Position numbers and translations under genes: made by a program. The notes beneath the pieces were generated by a model. The model was not told where the DNA came from. It worked only from the letters and a program-made list of their open reading frames with translations, and did no database searches. Positions 47,472 to 56,106 of a stretch of 64,000 nt of DNA are shown one piece after another. This DNA is from Roseovarius amoyensis (GTDB taxonomy: Bacteria; Pseudomonadota; Alphaproteobacteria; Rhodobacterales; Rhodobacteraceae), in the NCBI RefSeq assembly GCF_003260265.1, contig NZ_QITQ01000017.1, forward strand, positions 1 through 64,000, read 5' to 3'. How positions within the stretch are numbered: position 1 is the stretch's first letter; every line of letters starts with the position of its first letter.

Positions 47472-49169
47472 CTACGACGATACCTGTTCCCTGAGGATGG
47501 ACGCGGTCAGCGATATCATCAGGTAGATACCGGCGAAAATCAGGAACGCAACCACCGTGTTCTCGAATGAGCGGGGATAGGACGGATCCTCGGATGCGAC
47601 GGGGTGCACGCTGACCGTCAGATAGCGCACCTGCTTGTTGGCCTCGATTTCCGACTGCCGCTTGGCCTCAAGCGCCGATTGCAGGATCATGTCGGCGGTC
47701 GCCAGGTCGGCCTGCGCCATCTGGATCGCGGCCGTCTGCGAGGCCAGCGAACTGGTCTTTTCGGTCGCCTGGGTCAGGCGCGCCTGCTGCTTGGCCAGCT
47801 CGGCGCGCAGCACCTCGATCTGGCTTTGCAACGCCTCGACCTTGGCGCTATTGGGGCGCGCGTTGTTCAGCTGCGTGTTCAGCGCCAGTTCCTTTTCCTG
47901 GAGCTGCAGTTCGACGTTCTGGATCAGCGCGCGGATATTGGCGATCTCGCCCTCGGGGTCGAGGATCGAGCTTTCCTGTAGCGTCACCATGCGTTCCTGT
48001 GCCGCGCGTCGTTCGGCCTTGGCTTCTTCCAGGCTCTTTTCGGCCGTCTTGACCGCGTCGAGGCGCTTTTCCTGGCTGAGCTGGTCAACGCGTTCCTCGG
48101 CGTATTCGATCAGCTTTTCGGAAAAGCGGCGGCTCAGTTCGGGATCGGCGGTCGACAGTTCCATCCGGATGACGCCCTCGGTGGGGTCGTAGCCCAGACT
48201 GACGTATTTGGAATACAGCTTGTAGGCCTTTTCGGTCGACGCGTCCTTGTCCAGCCGCTGGATCGGGTCGATCCAGTCCTGGCTGAAATGCGCGCGAAAA
48301 CCCATGTCGGCATCGAGCCGCAACATAGCGTCTTTCGATTCCAGGTATGACTGGGTGGCAATCGAATCCTGGCTGGTGGCGAACGAGGTGCCGCGCAGCA
48401 GCCCGGCGCCCATGCCCGTGCCCATCCCGTCGGCGGTCAGGATCAGGAATTCAGTCTTGGTCGTGTACATCGGCGTTGCGATGGCATAGAAATAATACCC
48501 CGCCACGAAAGTCGGCAGGAACACGAACACCGCCAGCCGAGACATCAGCAGCGCCAGTTTGCGCCGGCGGCGGCGGCCGATGTCGCGCTGAATCTCCATG
48601 ATTTCGGTGGCGCGTCGCTCGGCAGAGCCGACCTCGGTCGAGGGTAGTTGCGTGCGCGCCGTCGGCACTGTTTGCGGCAGTTGCACGCGCTGGCCGCCGC
48701 CCTGCGCGTCACCAGAGCGATTGCCATTGGGACTGACCAGTTCCAGCATTCGGGTGCGCTGGAACGGGTCGATCCCCTTGGCTCGCAGCAGACGAATGGC
48801 GTCAAAATCGGATGTCGGTGCCAGCCCGTGTTTCTGGGCCATGCGCCGGGCCATGCGCAGTTGGCGACCGGTCAGCCCCTCCTGGCGGATGGCGTCGATG
48901 TCGTCGGCTACGCTGACCTCGCGGGCGCTGGCGACCTCGCCGCTGTGGGGGGGCTGGTGGTCGCTGTTGTCGCCGCCCTGCGGCGCCGAGCGCGGGGCGG
49001 CGTTGGGACGCGCGGCGCCATCATGACCAGAACCGGCGCCCGGTGCGGCCTGCGACGGCCGTGCCCCGGCCGTACCGCCGCCCGTGCCCCCCGCGACGGG
49101 CGCATCGAGAGGATGCGCCCCCGAGGTGCGGCGGATGCGGAATTTTCTAGCCTTGGTTTTCGTAGTCAT
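47472..49169 (-). CDS. KpsE-like capsule polysaccharide export inner-membrane protein
   Basis: This 565-residue protein spans the periplasm as the polysaccharide co-polymerase of an ABC capsule exporter. Residues 1-90 are a disordered Gly/Pro/Ala-rich stretch. There follows a conserved cytoplasmic domain (about 90-150, TGRQLRMARRMAQKHGL and GIDPFQRTRMLELV), then a membrane helix at about 210-230 (FVFLPTFVAGYYFYAIA), a long periplasmic coiled coil, and a second helix near 535-555. Typical KpsE proteins lack the first 190 residues. Its start overlaps kpsT by 23 bases. Confidence 0.85.
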   Translation of the reverse strand: MTTKTKARKFRIRRTSGAHPLDAPVAGGTGGGTAGARPSQAAPGAGSGHDGAARPNAAPRSAPQGGDNSDHQPPHSGEVASAREVSVADDIDAIRQEGLTGRQLRMARRMAQKHGLAPTSDFDAIRLLRAKGIDPFQRTRMLELVSPNGNRSGDAQGGGQRVQLPQTVPTARTQLPSTEVGSAERRATEIMEIQRDIGRRRRRKLALLMSRLAVFVFLPTFVAGYYFYAIATPMYTTKTEFLILTADGMGTGMGAGLLRGTSFATSQDSIATQSYLESKDAMLRLDADMGFRAHFSQDWIDPIQRLDKDASTEKAYKLYSKYVSLGYDPTEGVIRMELSTADPELSRRFSEKLIEYAEERVDQLSQEKRLDAVKTAEKSLEEAKAERRAAQERMVTLQESSILDPEGEIANIRALIQNVELQLQEKELALNTQLNNARPNSAKVEALQSQIEVLRAELAKQQARLTQATEKTSSLASQTAAIQMAQADLATADMILQSALEAKRQSEIEANKQVRYLTVSVHPVASEDPSYPRSFENTVVAFLIFAGIYLMISLTASILREQVSS

Positions 49170-49806
49170 ATAGCTGCCTGGCCTCTTCCAAGGTGTCGAA
49201 CATGTGAAGTTTGCCGTCCCTCAGTACCGCCGCGGAACTGGCGAATTTTTCCAGCGTCTGGGGCTGGTGTGAAACGATGATCACCGTGGTCTTCGCCAGC
49301 CGCTCCCTGAGGATGTCGCCGGCCTTTCGGTTGAATTCCACATCCGTCGAACTGGGCATGCCCTCGTCGATCAGGTAGATGTCGAAATCGAGCGCCAGCA
49401 ACAGCGCGAAGGTAAAGCGCGCGCGCATCCCCGACGAATAGGTGCCGAGCGGCTGGTCGAAATACTCCCCCAGCCCGCACAGCCAGCGGCAGAATGCCTC
49501 GACATAGTCGGGGTCAAGCCCGTAGAGCCGCGCGATATAGCGCGCGTTTTCCATCGCTGACAGCCGTGTGACCACCCCGCCCATGAAGCCCAGCGGAAAG
49601 CTGATCCTGCAGCCGCGGCGGATTTCGCCCTCGTCGGGTTTTTCCAGCCCGGCCATCATCCGCACCAGCGTGGTCTTGCCGGTGCCGTTCGGGGCAAGAA
49701 TGCCGAGGCTCCGGCCCAGCTCGACGCGAAAGGACACTCTGTCGAGGATCACCTTTCGCTGCGTTCCGGTCCAGAACGATTTGCTCACATTGTCAAATTC
49801 GAGCAT
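49147..49806 (-). CDS. kpsT: Capsule polysaccharide ABC exporter ATPase KpsT
   Basis: KpsT hydrolyses ATP to power export of capsule polysaccharide. The 219-residue protein has Walker A APNGTGKTT at about 38-46, the signature YSSGMRARFTFALLLAL and the Walker B LIDEGMPSSTD segment. Overlap with the KpsE-like gene implies coupled translation. The permease partner KpsM is not adjacent on either side and must lie elsewhere. Confidence 0.92.
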   Translation of the reverse strand: MLEFDNVSKSFWTGTQRKVILDRVSFRVELGRSLGILAPNGTGKTTLVRMMAGLEKPDEGEIRRGCRISFPLGFMGGVVTRLSAMENARYIARLYGLDPDYVEAFCRWLCGLGEYFDQPLGTYSSGMRARFTFALLLALDFDIYLIDEGMPSSTDVEFNRKAGDILRERLAKTTVIIVSHQPQTLEKFASSAAVLRDGKLHMFDTLEEARQLYDYENQG

Positions 49807-50026
49807 CCACTCGCTCCGATGCTGCTCTTTCGGCCCTTCTTGTACCGGTGGGGCGTGGTTTGAGCCTTATAGTGCATAGTTTGCAGGAAGTATGTCCTAT
49901 TCTGGATAAATTACTCAACAAACATGGCGATATTAAGCCAATTGTTCCCGCCTTGGGGCCATGTTGGGTTGTGAGCGCAATATATCGTGTCCAACAGGGT
50001 GGAACGCTGGCATGAACAAGCCGAAA

Positions 50027-50053
50027 CGGGCGCCGGGATCACCCGGGCGCCCG
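50027..50053 (-). terminator. Hairpin after the permease gene
   Basis: cgggcgcc (50027-50034) pairs with ggcgcccg (50046-50053) with an 11-base loop. It begins about 60 bases after the permease stop, and the minus-strand sequence then runs gtttcggcttgtt. The remaining 49807-50026 is AT-rich and must hold the kpsT promoter; no gene was seen in it. Confidence 0.5.
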
Positions 50054-50113
50054 CGTCGGTGGTGCGGCTGAAAGACAGGGCTTCCGACGCGTTGTGTCTG
50101 AATACCGCGCCCC

Positions 50114-51145
50114 TCAGGCGACTGCTTGCCAGGCGAGGCCCGCCAGGATCGAACCTATGACGGCAAGCCCCAGATAGGCGGCGAAGACCCGCGGCCGAAC
50201 CAGTGCCCAGACGGCGATGGCGGCGGGGATGGAACTGACGCCGCCGGCGATGACAAAGCTCATTGCGGCGCCCTGGCTCATGCCCTGCGCCAGCAGTGCA
50301 TCGATCAGCGGCACGGCGGCAAAGCCGTTCAGATAGGCCGGTGCCCCGACCAGCGCCCCCAGGACGATGGTGCCGATGCCGCCACCGCCCAGCAGGTTGG
50401 CCACCGCGTCGGCGGGAATGTAGCGAAGCATCAGTGCCTCGATGACATAGGCCAGCGCCAGCCATTTCAGCAGGAACAGGGTGTTGTCCTGGGCGGTGGC
50501 GCGAAAGGCCGCGCGCCGGTCGGCATGTTGCCAAAAGCGCCAGACAGGCGCACCGCCAAAGCTGTTGCGCGCCCCGCAGCAGCCGGTTTGCGGGCGCTCG
50601 CGTAGCGGATCGGCAAAGACAGGCGTGCGTGCCGCCGCCATGGTCGCAAAGCCGCCGAACAGCCCCAGCCCGACGGCGGCAACCGTCTTGGCGATGGCAA
50701 AGTCCCAGCCCAGCGTGCCGGCGGTGATCAGGAACATCGCCGGATCCATCAGTGGCGAAGCCAGCCAGAATGCCATCACCGCCCCCAGCGGCGCCCCGAG
50801 CGCCAGCATCGCGGCGATGAAGGGGATCACCTCGCAGCTGCAAAAGGGGGCCAGCCCGCCCAGCAGCGCCGCCAGCACGATCATGCGTGCCTGCCGCCCC
50901 TCGAATGCGCGGGCCATCAGGGTTTCCGCCCCGGTGGCCTTCATCCCGGCGACCGCCACTACCGCGAAGGCGATGAAGGGTGCGGTGTGCCACAGGGCCC
51001 CGGCCGCAAAGGTGACAGTGGGCGCCAGTTGCGGCGGATCGAAGATTGCCACCAGCGCCAGCAGGACGGCCAGCGTCAGCCAGGCCTTGTCGATGTTGTG
51101 CCAGAGACGGCGGGTGCGGGGCAGGGTGGTGTCAGTCATGGCCAT
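50114..51145 (-). CDS. Permease of the COG0701/ArsP type (DUF318)
   Basis: This is a 343-residue transporter with about nine hydrophobic segments. Family features are a cysteine motif at the end of an early helix, APFCSCEVIPFIAAMLALG, and the glycine-rich GAPAYLNGFAAVPLIDALL in the second half. The central loop carries RPQTGCCGARNS. Relatives move metals or organoarsenicals out of the cell (ArsP, SO_0444). Starts at 51145 or 51139 overlap the upstream ArsR gene, supporting a repressor-transporter pair. The substrate is not established. Confidence 0.82.
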   Translation of the reverse strand: MAMTDTTLPRTRRLWHNIDKAWLTLAVLLALVAIFDPPQLAPTVTFAAGALWHTAPFIAFAVVAVAGMKATGAETLMARAFEGRQARMIVLAALLGGLAPFCSCEVIPFIAAMLALGAPLGAVMAFWLASPLMDPAMFLITAGTLGWDFAIAKTVAAVGLGLFGGFATMAAARTPVFADPLRERPQTGCCGARNSFGGAPVWRFWQHADRRAAFRATAQDNTLFLLKWLALAYVIEALMLRYIPADAVANLLGGGGIGTIVLGALVGAPAYLNGFAAVPLIDALLAQGMSQGAAMSFVIAGGVSSIPAAIAVWALVRPRVFAAYLGLAVIGSILAGLAWQAVA

Positions 51146-51476
51146 GCTCGGGATAAGGATGAATACTGTCGGCGCAGCATTCGCGCAGCAGGAAGTCGGA
51201 CAGCGCGCGCAGTTCTTCATAGGCGACGGCGGCGCAGATGATGCTGCGCCCGTGGCGTTCCTGCCGGACAAGGCCGGCCTGGGCGAGGATCTTCATGTGA
51301 TGGGTCAGGGTCGAGCCGGTGACGCCAGCACGCTGGCCCAACTCGCCAATGCTCAGCCCCTCGGGGCCGGCGCGCACCAGGGTGCGCAGCACTGCCAGAC
51401 GCTGTTCGCTGCCCAGCGCGGAAAAGGTCGATGCGGTCTGCGCCAGGTCGTGGTCGGAGATCGGTATTTGTTTCAT
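51132..51476 (-). CDS. ArsR-family metal-responsive repressor
   Basis: This is a 114-residue winged-helix repressor: LAVLRTLVRAGPEGLSIGEL, then AGVTGSTLTHHMKILAQAGL as the helix-turn-helix and ERHGRSIIC as the wing. The C-terminal tail contains ECCADSIHPYPEHGHD, a Cys pair and histidines fitting metal or metalloid sensing. The start at MKQIPIS is preferred over a longer frame that would run through the promoter. It is upstream of and overlapping with the permease gene it probably controls. Confidence 0.88.
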   Translation of the reverse strand: MKQIPISDHDLAQTASTFSALGSEQRLAVLRTLVRAGPEGLSIGELGQRAGVTGSTLTHHMKILAQAGLVRQERHGRSIICAAVAYEELRALSDFLLRECCADSIHPYPEHGHD

Positions 51477-51482
51477 GATTCT

Positions 51483-51539
51483 AGAAATATCGAAATATAG
51501 AACGGGGCGCAAGAGTCATTTCGACAGTTTTCGAAATAT
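51483..51539. promoter_or_regulatory. Candidate ArsR operator with three half-site repeats
   Basis: The octamers agaaatat (51483-51490), cgaaatat (51491-51498) and cgaaatat (51532-51539) lie in the 120 bases between arsR and the divergent nitrilase-family gene, with the first two adjoining the arsR start. ArsR operators commonly contain AT-rich repeats of this kind. The link to this protein is inferred. Confidence 0.35.
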
Positions 51540-51596
51540 CATCTACCCGAACGCCACTTGCATCCCGGTCCGTTTGCGTGAAAACCTGACGGCATC

Positions 51597-52463
51597 ATGG
51601 CCCGACCTCTGAACATTGCCTGTTTGCAGATCCGGCCCCGGCCGGATTTCGACGCCGCGCTGGACGAGGCGCTGCCGATGGCGAATGCGGCGGTCGATGC
51701 CGGGGCGCAGATGTTGTTCCTGCCGGAATACTGCGGCGGGCTGATGACAGAGGGGGCGGCGGTAGCCCCGCCTTCGGCACCGGAGGACACGCACCCCTTT
51801 TTGGCCGCGATGCGGGACTTCGCCCGTGCCCGCGGCGTGTGGGTCAACCTGGGTTCGATCGCGGTCGATGCGCCCGACGGGCGTATCCTGAACCGTGGCA
51901 TCATGCTGGATGACAGCGGCGCGATTTGCGGCCGCTATGACAAGATCAACATGTTCGACATCCAGTTGTCCGAGACCGAGGTCTACCGCGAAAGCGCACG
52001 GGTCAGTCCGGGCGACCGGCTGGTCATCCATGACACCGCCCATGCCCGGATCGGGCACGCGATCTGTTATGATCTGCGGTTTCCGGGCCTGTTCCGGCGG
52101 CTGGCGCAGGCCGGCGCCGAGGTGCTGATCTGCCCGGCGGCGTTCACCCGCAAGACCGGCGAGGCGCATTGGCACGTCCTCAACCGTGCCCGCGCGATCG
52201 AGAACACGCGCTTTGTCGTCTCGGCCGGTGCAACCGGCGCTGTACCGGGGGGCGGCGAATGCTATGGTCATTCGCTGATCATTGGCCCGTGGGGCGAGGT
52301 GCTGGCCGATGGCGGCGCCGGGCCGGGCGTGGTGAGCGCCCGCATCGACCTGGACGCCGTGGCAGAAGCGGAGGCGCGCATCCCCAGCCTGCGGGCCGAG
52401 CGATGCTTTGTCCTTGATGACGGCACGACCGGCAGCAAGAGCCTGGGCGAATTGTCGGGCTGA
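51597..52463 (+). CDS. Carbon-nitrogen hydrolase (Nit2/omega-amidase-like)
   Basis: This 288-residue nitrilase-superfamily enzyme has the catalytic triad Glu44 in FLPEYCGG, Lys116 in RYDKINMFD and Cys157 in AICYDLRFP. The sequence YDKINMFDI and the family's GIDYDLRFP style motif point to the Nit2/deaminated glutathione amidase branch. No signal peptide is visible. It is divergent from arsR and not obviously linked to the downstream gene debris. Confidence 0.88.
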   Translation: MARPLNIACLQIRPRPDFDAALDEALPMANAAVDAGAQMLFLPEYCGGLMTEGAAVAPPSAPEDTHPFLAAMRDFARARGVWVNLGSIAVDAPDGRILNRGIMLDDSGAICGRYDKINMFDIQLSETEVYRESARVSPGDRLVIHDTAHARIGHAICYDLRFPGLFRRLAQAGAEVLICPAAFTRKTGEAHWHVLNRARAIENTRFVVSAGATGAVPGGGECYGHSLIIGPWGEVLADGGAGPGVVSARIDLDAVAEAEARIPSLRAERCFVLDDGTTGSKSLGELSG

Positions 52464-52560
52464 CCTCTAAACACTGGGAGCTGTTGCGCGACCGGCTGGA
52501 GTGCTTTGTCAGCCCTGATCCGCTCCCCCTCGACGTCGCATCACCGAAGGATCGCGAACA

Positions 52561-52620
52561 TGCGCTTTGAGGGTGTCTGGACCCCGATCATCACGCCGTT
52601 CAACGATGATTTCTCGACAT
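52561..52620 (+). pseudogene. DapA-family N-terminal fragment
   Basis: After the ATG at 52561 the sequence reads MRFEGVWTPIITPFNDDFS, the standard start of dihydrodipicolinate synthase/N-acetylneuraminate lyase family proteins. The match stops after about 20 codons, and the frame then enters unrelated sequence, so it is a truncated relic. Confidence 0.5.
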
Positions 52621-52748
52621 CTACCCCGGTCGCATGGGCGTCAAAATGGACAAGGAAACGCCCGACCGGCGGGGGCGCGCGACCAGTTCACCGAGATCAA
52701 GACGATCTGGGTCGATCTCAGTGATCCGGGGGATGGCGACAACGTCGT

Positions 52749-52804
52749 GTAGGGTGGGGTTTCACCCCACCTCGGCGCAACGGTGGGGTGAAACCCCACC
52801 CTAC
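52749..52804. repeat. Perfect 23-base inverted repeat
   Basis: The arm at 52749-52771 is exactly complementary to 52782-52804, with a 10-base spacer. The arms begin gtagggtgggg and contain a nested gtggggtttcaccccac-type palindrome. Such sequences recur as interspersed repeats (REP-like) in many Proteobacteria; it could also be the ends of a small miniature element. It lies inside gene debris. Confidence 0.75.
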
Positions 52805-53214
52805 GGAAGGACGCAGCATGGCTGATCTGGCGGAAGAAGAGCGGCGCGCCGGGGCCGGGGCGCCCGCACGACCGCGCGGATAGCGAGCGCGTGCAAGTCG
52901 ACCGCTGGCTGGTACGCGAATTGATCGCCACCATTGCCGAGACATTCACCTGTCACGCGCGTAACTCGGCCAGCAACCTGCCCTTCGGACGCGAACACGC
53001 GATATTCGTGCCGAAGACCGGCGCACCCTATCTGCCGGACCTCGACGACCGGCGGTGCAACCCGACGCTGGCGGAGCAGGGCGTCCGGATATTCGAGGAC
53101 TCGCCGGTCGAGAAGCTGACCCGCGATGGCAACTGGTCTGCCGAGATACCAAGGGGCGGTGAGCGCGCCCAAGGACATCCTGGCAGTAAACGGCCACGCG
53201 CGCAGGGACGTTCG

Positions 53215-54519
53215 TTATTCCGCGGCGCAGCTGCCGGGGTTGTTGGGGTGCGTCGTCCAGTTGGCGTAGTCCGCCGGCACCACCTTGCCCGTGCGCTGAT
53301 CCACCGTGCCGGGGGCCAGCTGTTCCATGGTGATGCAGCCCTCTACCGGGCAGACATTGACGCACAGATTACAGGCCACGCATTCGCTGTCGTCGACCTC
53401 GAACACCCGGTCGGGGGACATGGTGATCGCCTGGTGGCTGGTATCCTCGCAGGCGGCATAGCAGCGCCCGCACTTGATGCAGGCGTCCTGGTCGATCCGC
53501 GCCTTGGCGACGTAGTTGAGGTTGAGGTGCTGCCAGTCGCTGAGGTTGGGCACCGCCCGGCCGACCAGTTGGTCGATGCTGGTGAAGCCCTTTTCATCCA
53601 TGAACTGCGACAGGCCCGAGATCATCTCTTGCACGATCTTGAAGCCATAGGTCATCGCCGCGGTGCAGACCTGCACGTTGCCGGCACCCAGCGCCATGAA
53701 CTCGGCCGCGTCGCGCCAGGTGGTGACGCCGCCGATGCCGGAAATCGGCAGCCCCGCCAGCGATGGCGTGCGCGCGATCTCGGCTACCATGTTCAGCGCG
53801 ATGGGCTTGACCGCCGGACCGCAATAGCCACCATGCGCGCCCTTGCCGTCGATGGTGGGTTCGGGCGCAAACAGGTCGAGATCGACCGAGGTGATCGAGT
53901 TGATGGTGTTGATCAGGCTGACCGCGTCGGCGCCGCCATCCTTGGCCGCCTGGGCAGGCTTGCGGATGTCCGAGATATTGGGCGTCAGCTTGACGATCAC
54001 CGGCAGGTCGGTGTGCTTCTTGCACCATTCGGCGACCTGCTGGACGTATTCGGGCACCTGGCCCACGGCGGAGCCCATGCCGCGTTCGCTCATCCCGTGG
54101 GGGCAGCCGAAATTCAGCTCGACGCAGTCGCAGCCGGTTTCGGCCACGCGGTCGAGGATTGCCTTCCAGGCATCCTCGTTCACCGGCACCATCAGCGAGG
54201 CAACCAGCGCGCGGTCGGGCCAGTCCTTCTTGACGCGGGTCATCTCGTCAAGGTTGGTCTGCAGCGGGCGGTCGGTGATCAGCTCGATGTTGTTGAGCCC
54301 CAGCAGCCGGCGGTCGGCGCCCCAGATGGCGCCGTAACGCGGACCGTTGACGTTGACGACGGGCGGGCCCTCTTCGCCCAGCGTTTTCCATACGACACCG
54401 CCCCATCCGGCCTCAAAGGCGCGGCGGACGTTGTATTCCTTGTCCGTCGGCGGCGCCGAGGCCAGCCAGAACGGGTTGGGGGATTTGATTCCGATGAAGT
54501 TGGATGCGAGATTGGCCAT
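53215..54519 (-). CDS. preA: NAD-dependent dihydropyrimidine dehydrogenase subunit PreA
   Basis: PreA is the flavin- and iron-sulfur-containing catalytic subunit that reduces uracil and thymine. The 434-residue protein has an N-terminal dihydroorotate-dehydrogenase-like barrel (NPFWLASAPPTDKEYN, then GCDCVELNFGCPHGMSERGM and VIVKLTPNISDI), followed by a C-terminal ferredoxin domain with two clusters: CIKCGRCYAAC and CVACNLCVNVCPVEGC. Its gene follows preT by 46 bases on the same strand. No dihydropyrimidinase gene is visible, and the adjacent region is debris. Confidence 0.93.
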   Translation of the reverse strand: MANLASNFIGIKSPNPFWLASAPPTDKEYNVRRAFEAGWGGVVWKTLGEEGPPVVNVNGPRYGAIWGADRRLLGLNNIELITDRPLQTNLDEMTRVKKDWPDRALVASLMVPVNEDAWKAILDRVAETGCDCVELNFGCPHGMSERGMGSAVGQVPEYVQQVAEWCKKHTDLPVIVKLTPNISDIRKPAQAAKDGGADAVSLINTINSITSVDLDLFAPEPTIDGKGAHGGYCGPAVKPIALNMVAEIARTPSLAGLPISGIGGVTTWRDAAEFMALGAGNVQVCTAAMTYGFKIVQEMISGLSQFMDEKGFTSIDQLVGRAVPNLSDWQHLNLNYVAKARIDQDACIKCGRCYAACEDTSHQAITMSPDRVFEVDDSECVACNLCVNVCPVEGCITMEQLAPGTVDQRTGKVVPADYANWTTHPNNPGSCAAE

Positions 54520-54565
54520 CGAAGTGACCTCCTTTGACGTTGGCGTGGGGATGGCGGGGCCTGGA

Positions 54566-55897
54566 TCAGCCCGCCTTTCCCGTCAGGCTGGCGTGGATGT
54601 CTTCGGCGACGTCGCGGCCCTGGGCTACCGCCGTCACCGTCAGGTCGTCTCCGCCGGCGGCACAGTCGCCCCCGGCCCACACGCCCTTGATGCTGGTACG
54701 GCCGGGGCCGGTGACGGCCAGCTTGCCGCCGTCACGCGCGGGCAGGTCGTCGCCTGTCAGCGTCTGGCCGATCGCCTTGAACACCTGATCGGCGGCAAGG
54801 CGGATGGTCTGGCCGGTCGGGCGCAGCTCGTCGTCGGTGTATTCCAACTCGATCTCGCGCACCGCGCCGTTGCCGTGGATCGCAACCGGCCGGGCGTTGG
54901 TGACGATGCGCACGCCCTTCGACGCCGCGAGATCCTGTTCATAGGGGCTGGCGTTCATCCGCTCGCGGCCTCGACGATAGACCAGCGTGACGTTGAGCGC
55001 GCCCAGCAGCCGCGCCTGCACGGCGGCGTCAATCGCGGTCATGCCGCCGCCGATCACCACCACGTCGCGGCCGACGGGCAGTTTCGCCAGGTCGTGGGCC
55101 TGGCGCAGGTCGGCGATGAAATCGACGGCGTCTTCGATGCCGCTCGAATCCTCGCCCGCAAACCCCAGCGCGTTGACGCCGCCAAGGCCCACGCCCAGGA
55201 ACACGGCGTCGAAGTCGCCCCGCAGCCCTTCGAGCGAGATTTGTTCGCCAAGGCGCTGGCCGGTCTTGACCTCGATGCCGCCGATCTGCAGCAGCCAGTC
55301 GACCTCGGCCCGGGCGAAACCGCCGACGGTCTTGTAGGCGGCGATGCCGTATTCGTTGAGCCCGCCGATACGGTCGCGCGCGTCGAACAACGTCACGTCA
55401 TGGCCATGCATGGCCAGCCGGTGCGCGCAGGCCAGCCCCGCCGGCCCCGCACCCACCACCGCCACGCGTTTGCCCGTGGGTTCGGCGCGGCTGTAGGGGT
55501 GATGATTGGCGGCCATCGCCGTGTCGGTGGCATAGCGTTGCAGCCGGCCGATCAGCACCGGCTTGCCCTCGGCTGCCTCGCGCACGCAGGCCTCTTCGCA
55601 CAGGGTTTCTGTAGGGCAGACCCGGGCGCACATGCCGCCGAGGATATTCTGATCAAAGATCGTCCTGGCTGCGGCCTCTGGCGTGTCGGTGGCGATCTGG
55701 CGTATGAAAAGCGGGATGTCGATGCTTGTCGGACAGGCGGTGATGCAGGGCGCGTCGTGACAGAAATAACAGCGGTCGGCGGCGACCAGCGCCTCGTGCG
55801 GGTCGAGCGGCGGGTGCAGATCGGCGAAGTTGGCGGTGTATTCGCCGGGATCGAGCCGTCCCGCGACGATTCCGGGTGTAAAGGTGTTCTGGCTCAC
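54566..55897 (-). CDS. preT: NAD-dependent dihydropyrimidine dehydrogenase subunit PreT
   Basis: PreT passes electrons from NADH to PreA. The 443-residue protein resembles GltD: N-terminal cysteine motifs CYFCHDAPCITACPTSIDIP and CARVCPTETLCEEAC, an FAD-binding VAVVGAGPAGLACAHRL, a second nucleotide motif VVVIGGGMTAIDAA, and a C-terminal GVWAGGDCAAGG. The GTG at 55897 is chosen because AGGGGAGG lies 6 bases upstream; the longer frame to 56074 has no matching sequence. Confidence 0.92.
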   Translation of the reverse strand: MSQNTFTPGIVAGRLDPGEYTANFADLHPPLDPHEALVAADRCYFCHDAPCITACPTSIDIPLFIRQIATDTPEAAARTIFDQNILGGMCARVCPTETLCEEACVREAAEGKPVLIGRLQRYATDTAMAANHHPYSRAEPTGKRVAVVGAGPAGLACAHRLAMHGHDVTLFDARDRIGGLNEYGIAAYKTVGGFARAEVDWLLQIGGIEVKTGQRLGEQISLEGLRGDFDAVFLGVGLGGVNALGFAGEDSSGIEDAVDFIADLRQAHDLAKLPVGRDVVVIGGGMTAIDAAVQARLLGALNVTLVYRRGRERMNASPYEQDLAASKGVRIVTNARPVAIHGNGAVREIELEYTDDELRPTGQTIRLAADQVFKAIGQTLTGDDLPARDGGKLAVTGPGRTSIKGVWAGGDCAAGGDDLTVTAVAQGRDVAEDIHASLTGKAG

Positions 55898-55943
55898 GGA
55901 TTTCCTCCCCTGGCTGAACCATGTCTTCGGCTGCGAGTATGCC

Positions 55944-55977
55944 ACAGGTAATTTTTTTATCAATTGGTAAAAATATG
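55944..55977. promoter_or_regulatory. Candidate GntR operator/promoter upstream of preT
   Basis: The AT-rich stretch ggtaattttttta followed by caattggtaaaaatat contains two GGTAA repeats about 20 bases apart. It lies 50-80 bases upstream of the preT start and downstream of the GntR gene. GntR/FadR operators often contain TNGTNNNACNA-like sites, and tTGGTaaaaa is compatible with half of one. Confidence 0.3.
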
Positions 55978-56106
55978 TATCGCATCCGCGCATGCCGGCC
56001 CAAGCCTGACCTGGGGCCCCGCCGCGCAGAGAGGGGAGGCCCGGCGCGGTGGCCGGGGCGGGTTCGGCGGACACGACGCGTTTTGGGTGACGCCGAGGTT
56101 GACGGG

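Larger units (their letters stand above)
52464..53214. other. Gene-debris region between nitrilase gene and preA
   Basis: About 750 bases contain no intact gene but several protein-like fragments in different frames: a DapA-type N-terminus near 52561, a stretch near 52617-52750 that includes DQFTEIKTIWVDLSDPG and ends at a TAG, and a fragment near 53065-53145 with GVRIFEDSPVEKL, reminiscent of a DAO-type FAD oxidoreductase. A long perfect inverted repeat lies at 52749-52804. The region looks like remnants of deleted genes. Confidence 0.5.

Noticed and set aside
52891-54537. 548-codon plus-strand frame opposite preA
   Set aside because: Most of it is the complement of preA. Only the first part has possible gene debris, recorded separately.
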